A DNA stretch of 24,428 bases from a virus, in IMG/VR virus record IMGVR_UViG_3300030106_002384, positions 1 through 24,428 of that record. The stretch is one strand, 5' to 3'. Of the stretch, positions 19,215 to 24,428 are shown in pieces. Each line of letters begins with the position of its first letter. Positions within the stretch are counted from its first letter, which is position 1. The notes under the pieces were generated by a model. It ran no database searches and was not told the origin of the DNA. It saw only the letters and a program-made list of their open reading frames with translations. A program made the translations under genes and the position numbers.

Positions 19215-22200
19215 AAGCTTTTTGTAATTGTTTAGCTATGCTTAAAGCACTTATAAAATCATTTTCATCTTTGCCTAATCGTTTCAATTCTTTTAATGTA
19301 GATGTTCTCAATTCTTCAGGTAAAGCATAAAACCTTTCCTTATTTTTAAGTTGTTGTAGCTCTGTGCTTAATCCTAACATGCCTCTTTTATTAGCTTGTT
19401 TTTTTGCACTCTTTAAGGCATTGGTTAATTGTATCTTTTGATTTTCAACAGTATTATTTTGATACCTATTAGAATTTATTAAACCCAAAATTTTAAATTC
19501 TTCATTAGCCATATGTTCTTTTTTAAATCTTTCTATTTCTGGTATTTTATCTCTAGGAGTAAGTAAATTTCTAGACAAACCTAGTCGGGTAGCTTCTCTT
19601 TCTATCATAGGTTTTCCCATAAAATCATACTTTGGGCTTACTCCTGTTAATTCTCTAACAAAAGGAGTTACTCTAGTTCTGGTTTTTCCAATAGGAAATC
19701 GCTGCTCTACTTGTTTACCTCGTAAGCCCTCTATAAAATCTGAAAATCCTGAGTCAAATTCTTTTTCATTTGTATAAGCACCATAAACTTGAGAACCTTC
19801 AGGCATAAGAAATTTACCAGTGTTTCTTAATGCTTCTGTGTTAGGCAATGATCTGAGTGCATAATTCCAAAAATACTGATTTAAATCTATTCTATCATTG
19901 TCCATTATTTTACGACCTTCAGGATCAAATGTAGATTGAAGTTCTGTGAACATTCCTACAGGAATAGTAAAAGTATTTACCCAATCTGCCGCTACCTTTG
20001 TCAGTATTCTTTCAAAAGCAGGGTTGGCAACTCCCTCGTCTGTGCTAACTAAACTCTTTTTGTCAGTTAAAACACTATCTACTAAAGAATCTAAGAAATA
20101 TAATCCTGTACCTGTTCTAGCTTGTATGCCTGTAAAAGCTTGTATGCCTGAACGTATTACATCTTTTGCTGAAGAAGGCCTACTAAGTTTAACATCATTA
20201 TTCTTAGCAAGATTAGGGACAATAGGTAATTTTATGTTACCTTCATTAAATCTATACCATAAATCAACAGCAAAAAACATAGCAGCGAATGGACCAAGTA
20301 AAGCAGTTAAGTCATACACTTGACCATCTTTATTTTTAAATTCATTCCAAGCCATGTCTGGCCCTTGACCAATTTTAAATTGCATGGCAGTATACATTAG
20401 TCCTAAACCACTTACCTGTTCAGACATTCTTTTTCTAAAATCTCTGTTAAAAGCTTTAGCCTCTTCAGTAAGTTGTCCTGCTTTTTTACCTTTTGTATAA
20501 GTTTTTCTACCTGTTTGAAATACAAATTTTTTTGTTAAAGGAGCAATCGCTGCAATCACTGGGGTATGTTTATAAATAAACTCTGTTTGGTTTGCTAGAT
20601 ATCTAGGAAATGGTATCACAATACTAGTAAGTAAAGAGAATTTAGATTGAGAAAAAAGTTCTATAAACCTACCGCCTATACTTCCTTTCTTATATCCTTT
20701 TTGGTATACTAGAGACAAAGTATCTGACATACTTTCTTCAACAAGTTTACGATTTTTATTTAGAAAACTTTTAAATTGTCCTTTAGCTATTACATCTTCA
20801 AATAAATCTTGTCCTTGAGATCTTGCTATTTTTCTAAACTCGCCTAATAAGACTGCTTTTTTCACCGTGTTATCTACAAAAGTATTATGAGCATTAACCT
20901 TTCTTCCTAAACTAGTAAGTTTACCTCCTACAAATCCTAAACCTGCACTTGCTTCTATGTCCATAGCATCTCTAAATATTTGTTTAAATTGCTTTGGGTT
21001 TGCTCTCTCAAATACAGTAGCTAAAATTTCACTTTCTGTTTTGTCAAACAAAAGATCAAAAGGTATTCTAGCTGCATCAACTATGCTTCCACCTGTACCA
21101 ACATATTCAATCATATGCATAGGTAATCTAAGTCCTACGTTAGCAGCGTTTCTGATTGTAGTGGTTAATTTAGAAGTCATAAGACCTAATCTTAATTTAT
21201 TTAATCCTAAAAGAGTTCCTCCTATTTGTGTATTAAAAAATTTCCTAGCAGTATTACCCATCTCTGATACACGGAAAATTTTATCTGCCATTTCAGCAGT
21301 TGCTGGAGTACCAAATCTATCATTAACAAATTTTATAAGAGTATTTATTTCATCCCTCTTCATTTTTGATGCTTCATTTATAGGCAAATCTGCAACACCT
21401 TCTTTTACCTTAGTGAAAGGAGACTCTCCTATATCTTTAATTGTTCTAGCCGACCTTAAAGTTCTAGCTGCTTCGGATATTTCTGCAGCCCAAAGAGAAC
21501 CTAAATCTTCTCTTGTTAAATTAAATCTCTCTGCTAACCCATCTAATACATCTATAGAAAATTCTACTTTATTACCTGATGCGTCAATTACTTCTCCTTC
21601 TGACAAAGCTCTTGCCACTCTCTCAGTAATTCTTTCTTTTGAATCTGTGCTTTTCCATCCTACAAGTTTTCCAATTTCAACTCCTGCAGCTACAACTGAT
21701 TGCACTGTTTCTCTTGATAATCCTGCTACAAGTGCCTCATCTAAAGTATCTGCTCCTAAAGTTTTTTTAATATCTATTCCTGCGGATACGAGATCTTCAT
21801 CAAGAGATTTTAATTTATCAGCAAAAAACTTTACTTCAGTGTCTGTGACAGCATCAGTTTCTCCTTTTATATAAGCGTGTGGATCTTGTTGTGTCTTTGC
21901 TTTTTTACTTTTTAGTACTTGTTCTGTTTGTTTTTTTGCTTCTGCGGCAAGTACCTTTTCAGCTTCTTGACCTTTTGCTAAAACACTTTCTCCAAGTCGA
22001 GCACCTTTTTTTGCAGCATAAAATCCTAAAGCACCCCCTGTTACAAGTGCTCCTGCTCCTCGAATAGTTCCTTCTTTTAAAGCACCTGTTTTCCAATTGC
22101 TCTCAGTATCACCAAGAAGTCTTCTTGTTTCTCCTTTAGTTGCTCCAACAAGAGCACCTGTAGAACCTTCAACAGCTACTGTCTTTAACGAATCTCTTAA

Positions 22201-22662
22201 TGCTAACCCAATAAATTTTTTTAATCCTATCTTAACTCCTTGTGAAGCAAGCATAGCTGCTACTTTACCTGACCCTCCTGTAAACACCCCTGCTATAGTA
22301 GAGGGACTCTCCGTAGGATCTAATGCAGGAATAACATAATCTGTTATCTTGTCTAAAGTTTCTAAACTAAGAAAATCTTCACTGCCATTGTACCTGTCAA
22401 ATACATTTTGTAAGGCTCCATATTCTGCTCTTTCCTTTGGATTAGCATCTGAAGCATATTGCCAATTACCAAAAGGGGTTACATCTCCTACTTCAGATTT
22501 ACGCATATGATCTAAAAAAGCATTAAAAGTTTCTTCATTTGTATCAAAGGCTTGATTATTTCTTTTTAGTAAAAAATCACGAGTGTGCCTCATAAAGTCT
22601 TTATTCTTAATTAAATTTTCTTTATTAATTTTTTCATCAGGAAGAGTTACGTACGATACCAT
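19198..22662 (-). CDS. Large probable internal virion (ejection) protein, 1154 aa
   Basis: The second-largest virion-type protein in T7-like phages is ~1300 residues (gp16), and this one is close in size and position. It has Gly/Ala-rich hydrophobic stretches (GALVGATKG, GAGALVTGGALGFYAAKKGA about 203-222), a Lys/Glu-rich helical segment (about 227-262), LRLGLMTSKLTTTIRNAANV in the middle and more hydrophobic helices later (ALLGPFAAMFFAVDLWY). Such mixtures fit proteins ejected to span the host envelope. I see no transglycosylase motif. Assignment is by size, composition and context, so moderate. It starts 6 bases after the upstream stop. Confidence 0.7.
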   Translation of the reverse strand: MVSYVTLPDEKINKENLIKNKDFMRHTRDFLLKRNNQAFDTNEETFNAFLDHMRKSEVGDVTPFGNWQYASDANPKERAEYGALQNVFDRYNGSEDFLSLETLDKITDYVIPALDPTESPSTIAGVFTGGSGKVAAMLASQGVKIGLKKFIGLALRDSLKTVAVEGSTGALVGATKGETRRLLGDTESNWKTGALKEGTIRGAGALVTGGALGFYAAKKGARLGESVLAKGQEAEKVLAAEAKKQTEQVLKSKKAKTQQDPHAYIKGETDAVTDTEVKFFADKLKSLDEDLVSAGIDIKKTLGADTLDEALVAGLSRETVQSVVAAGVEIGKLVGWKSTDSKERITERVARALSEGEVIDASGNKVEFSIDVLDGLAERFNLTREDLGSLWAAEISEAARTLRSARTIKDIGESPFTKVKEGVADLPINEASKMKRDEINTLIKFVNDRFGTPATAEMADKIFRVSEMGNTARKFFNTQIGGTLLGLNKLRLGLMTSKLTTTIRNAANVGLRLPMHMIEYVGTGGSIVDAARIPFDLLFDKTESEILATVFERANPKQFKQIFRDAMDIEASAGLGFVGGKLTSLGRKVNAHNTFVDNTVKKAVLLGEFRKIARSQGQDLFEDVIAKGQFKSFLNKNRKLVEESMSDTLSLVYQKGYKKGSIGGRFIELFSQSKFSLLTSIVIPFPRYLANQTEFIYKHTPVIAAIAPLTKKFVFQTGRKTYTKGKKAGQLTEEAKAFNRDFRKRMSEQVSGLGLMYTAMQFKIGQGPDMAWNEFKNKDGQVYDLTALLGPFAAMFFAVDLWYRFNEGNIKLPIVPNLAKNNDVKLSRPSSAKDVIRSGIQAFTGIQARTGTGLYFLDSLVDSVLTDKKSLVSTDEGVANPAFERILTKVAADWVNTFTIPVGMFTELQSTFDPEGRKIMDNDRIDLNQYFWNYALRSLPNTEALRNTGKFLMPEGSQVYGAYTNEKEFDSGFSDFIEGLRGKQVEQRFPIGKTRTRVTPFVRELTGVSPKYDFMGKPMIEREATRLGLSRNLLTPRDKIPEIERFKKEHMANEEFKILGLINSNRYQNNTVENQKIQLTNALKSAKKQANKRGMLGLSTELQQLKNKERFYALPEELRTSTLKELKRLGKDENDFISALSIAKQLQKAYDVYK

Positions 22663-22668
22663 GATTAA

Positions 22669-24348
22669 TTACTCAAAAGCTCCCTGTACCTTTTTTACTA
22701 AATCTGAATCTATTTTATTTTTTCCAGAAAAGACTTGACTTAAAGATTTAGTCCCAGTGCCTAAAACATCTATAGCAAAAGATCTTGATTCATATACCTT
22801 CGATGCGGCGTCATTCCCATTTATAAGATTAGTATATTTTCGTTTAAGATCAGAGTCTAATTGACTATTTTTTATTAAGACAAGTAATTTAGGTTTAATG
22901 TCTTTATCAAAATTTGCTTCAAAAGCATTTCTAATATTAACTGAACTGCTTCTTTGTCCTGTTTTTGAATACCTTCCTATTTCACCTAAGAAGTTAAGAC
23001 CCTTTGGAGATACTTCCTCTACTGATCCATATCCAACTGGTCCAAGTCCAGAAGCACCGCCTGTATTAGGTCCACGGTTTTCTTGATAAGTGTTTTTAAA
23101 GATGTTTTTAAGAGATGTATTTCCTATACTATTAAGCAAAACATTTTTATAATTTTCTCCACCTTCTGCCTGATCATAAGCAGCCGCTGCTGCAGCCATT
23201 GATCCAACGATTCTTTGTTGGTTATTTAAACTTTTCATAATCTCACCTAGCCCATTAATAGAGTCCTTTTGATTTTGGGATGACCATGCCCTTCCTGCGT
23301 CAGCATAGTCTCCAAAAAACTGAGTGGTTACAGCTTGTATAACAGATGTCAATCGTTGATTATCATCCGAACCTTCTTGTTGTGCAAATCCAGCTAGTTG
23401 CGCTGGACCTCCACCGTCTGGGATTGTGTATCTTAATCCTACTATAGCAGTAACAGTATTTTGATGAAGGGAATAACTTTGATTTAATTTTTTTAAAAGT
23501 TCTTTTTGACCTAACTCTGGTTGTGTCTCTGCAACAGCCCTTGCGTTGTTATAAGCAATTGTACTTAAACTAGCTTCAAGACCTATCTCTGCTTCGGCAG
23601 CCTGATAATTAGGAAATGTCCTTGGTTTCCCATTAACAATAAAAGTGATTGGCTTGCTTAAATATTTAGCCGTTTTAAGAGCAGATCGATCAGCTACTCC
23701 TTGCGCTTGTAATTTAAGATTCTCAGGTAATAAAACATTAAATCTATTTTCTGATTGTACTCTTTCTCTATCTGCTTCAATACTTGCTCGTATATTATCT
23801 ATGTTTGTGTCTCCTAGTATTGCACCAACATTTTCATAAATACTGTTCTTTAATAAATCTGGGTTTAGTGTACCAAAATGTCTAGCTTGCTCTCTTTCTA
23901 ACTCTGTAAAATCAGTGCTATTTCCTTTTCCTTTTGCTAAACCAACAATACTTTCCTTAAACCATTTATCAAAAGGTCTAGAAACTTTTTTCTCTACAGC
24001 TTGTTCTTCTGAAATTATACCTGCATCTACAAGATCCTTTAGTGATTCTATTTTTGTGCCTTCAGTTAATAAATATTCTTGTGTTTGTTTAATGTAGTCT
24101 TTTGTAAACTCTTCTCCACTTTCCATTATAGATCTAGATATAGCAGGTGTAAGACCTAAATTTTTTAATTGATTATTGTATTCAACATACCTTTGTTCTT
24201 TTTCTTTATTTTTTTTACGTTCTGCTAACACCAAAGGAAGGGTTACCGCTACGCCTTTTGATACTAAAGATTGTCTGTAATCTTTATCCTCTTTAATTAA
24301 CCTACTTCCCTCTTTTGCTGCTCCTCCTGCAAACGCTAACAAACTCAT
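22669..24348 (-). CDS. Probable virion-associated/internal protein, 559 aa
   Basis: A 559-residue protein beginning MSLLAFAGGAAKEGSRLIKE, with a charged helical N-terminal part, an alanine-rich stretch SMAAAAAAYDQAEGG (about 385-399) and repeated Gln/Asn-rich helices. It starts inside the upstream stop codon (TAATG) with AAGGAGAAGAA as RBS. Its place next to the 1154-aa protein resembles the gp15/gp16 pair of T7-type ejection proteins. There is no recognised catalytic motif. Internal virion protein is inference from order and size. Confidence 0.6.
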   Translation of the reverse strand: MSLLAFAGGAAKEGSRLIKEDKDYRQSLVSKGVAVTLPLVLAERKKNKEKEQRYVEYNNQLKNLGLTPAISRSIMESGEEFTKDYIKQTQEYLLTEGTKIESLKDLVDAGIISEEQAVEKKVSRPFDKWFKESIVGLAKGKGNSTDFTELEREQARHFGTLNPDLLKNSIYENVGAILGDTNIDNIRASIEADRERVQSENRFNVLLPENLKLQAQGVADRSALKTAKYLSKPITFIVNGKPRTFPNYQAAEAEIGLEASLSTIAYNNARAVAETQPELGQKELLKKLNQSYSLHQNTVTAIVGLRYTIPDGGGPAQLAGFAQQEGSDDNQRLTSVIQAVTTQFFGDYADAGRAWSSQNQKDSINGLGEIMKSLNNQQRIVGSMAAAAAAYDQAEGGENYKNVLLNSIGNTSLKNIFKNTYQENRGPNTGGASGLGPVGYGSVEEVSPKGLNFLGEIGRYSKTGQRSSSVNIRNAFEANFDKDIKPKLLVLIKNSQLDSDLKRKYTNLINGNDAASKVYESRSFAIDVLGTGTKSLSQVFSGKNKIDSDLVKKVQGAFE

Positions 24349-24428
24349 TATTCTTCTCCTTCTTGTGGTATAGGTCTAGACATCAATCCTGTTTCTGCTT
24401 GAGCAATACCCTCTTCAGCGATACTTAT
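24348..24428 (-). CDS. 3' end of another late gene, truncated by the window
   Basis: On the - strand the frame is open from the right edge of the window to TAA at 24350-24348, giving the last 26 residues (... GIAQAETGLMSRPIPQEGEE). The codons for QEGEE hold the RBS of the next gene, and the stop overlaps its ATG. The protein lies upstream in the late operon, probably another virion protein. Its identity cannot be told. Confidence 0.55.
   Translation of the reverse strand: MSIAEEGIAQAETGLMSRPIPQEGEE

Noticed and set aside
20957-21874. Long + strand open frame (305 aa) within the - strand late arm
   Set aside because: It lies antisense inside the 1154-aa gene, has low-complexity Ser/Leu composition typical of a complementary strand, and has no good RBS or family match.

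Overview
The window is part of an AT-rich marine bacteriophage genome with podovirus-type gene content. A T7-like replication set (split primase and helicase, family A DNA polymerase, endonuclease I) sits with a B12-dependent ribonucleotide reductase, ThyX and a DUF3310 protein. The polymerase carries a DnaJ-like CxxC...CxxC zinc-finger insertion between its exonuclease and polymerase domains. I know that feature from the HMO-2011-type phages of marine Alphaproteobacteria (SAR116, SAR11 and Roseobacter hosts). The group assignment is therefore recognition plus inference, and the host cannot be read from this window.

Layout. (1) 1-2791, + strand: an accessory early region of very small genes. 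It includes two five-repeat MORN/YwqK-like proteins and a tandem pair of divergent paralogues. Seven starts share an almost identical 16-base ribosome-binding/start block. (2) 2784-5390: thyX, a DUF1599-like gene, a small basic protein, an SleB-type cell wall hydrolase and a DUF932 protein, closed by a strong intrinsic terminator at 5403-5458. (3) 5474-8009: small secreted or membrane proteins, a SET-domain protein, an unknown protein and a tyrosine recombinase. (4) 7999-17646: the replication, recombination and nucleotide module (primase, helicase, DNA polymerase, candidate ssDNA-binding protein, Cas4-like Fe-S nuclease, possible second nuclease, endonuclease I, DUF3310, class II RNR, Rmf/CrpP-like protein). 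A consensus sigma70 promoter (TTGACA-N16-TATAAT) lies at the polymerase stop codon. (5) 17762-24428, - strand: the late arm, ending here with two large probable internal virion proteins, a membrane-anchored coiled-coil protein and four tiny Lys/Arg-rich proteins. A hairpin with a U-tract for leftward transcription separates the convergent arms.

Working together: RNR, ThyX and the DUF3310 protein (and perhaps the DUF1599 protein) supply dNTPs. Primase, helicase and polymerase copy the DNA. The nucleases degrade host DNA and resolve branched intermediates. SleB and one or more small membrane proteins probably lyse the cell. The recombinase raises the possibility of a temperate lifestyle, but I saw no attachment site or repressor. 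Coding density is very high: genes overlap or abut, and no stretch over 300 bases lacks a gene. I found no tRNA, rRNA, CRISPR array or insertion sequence.
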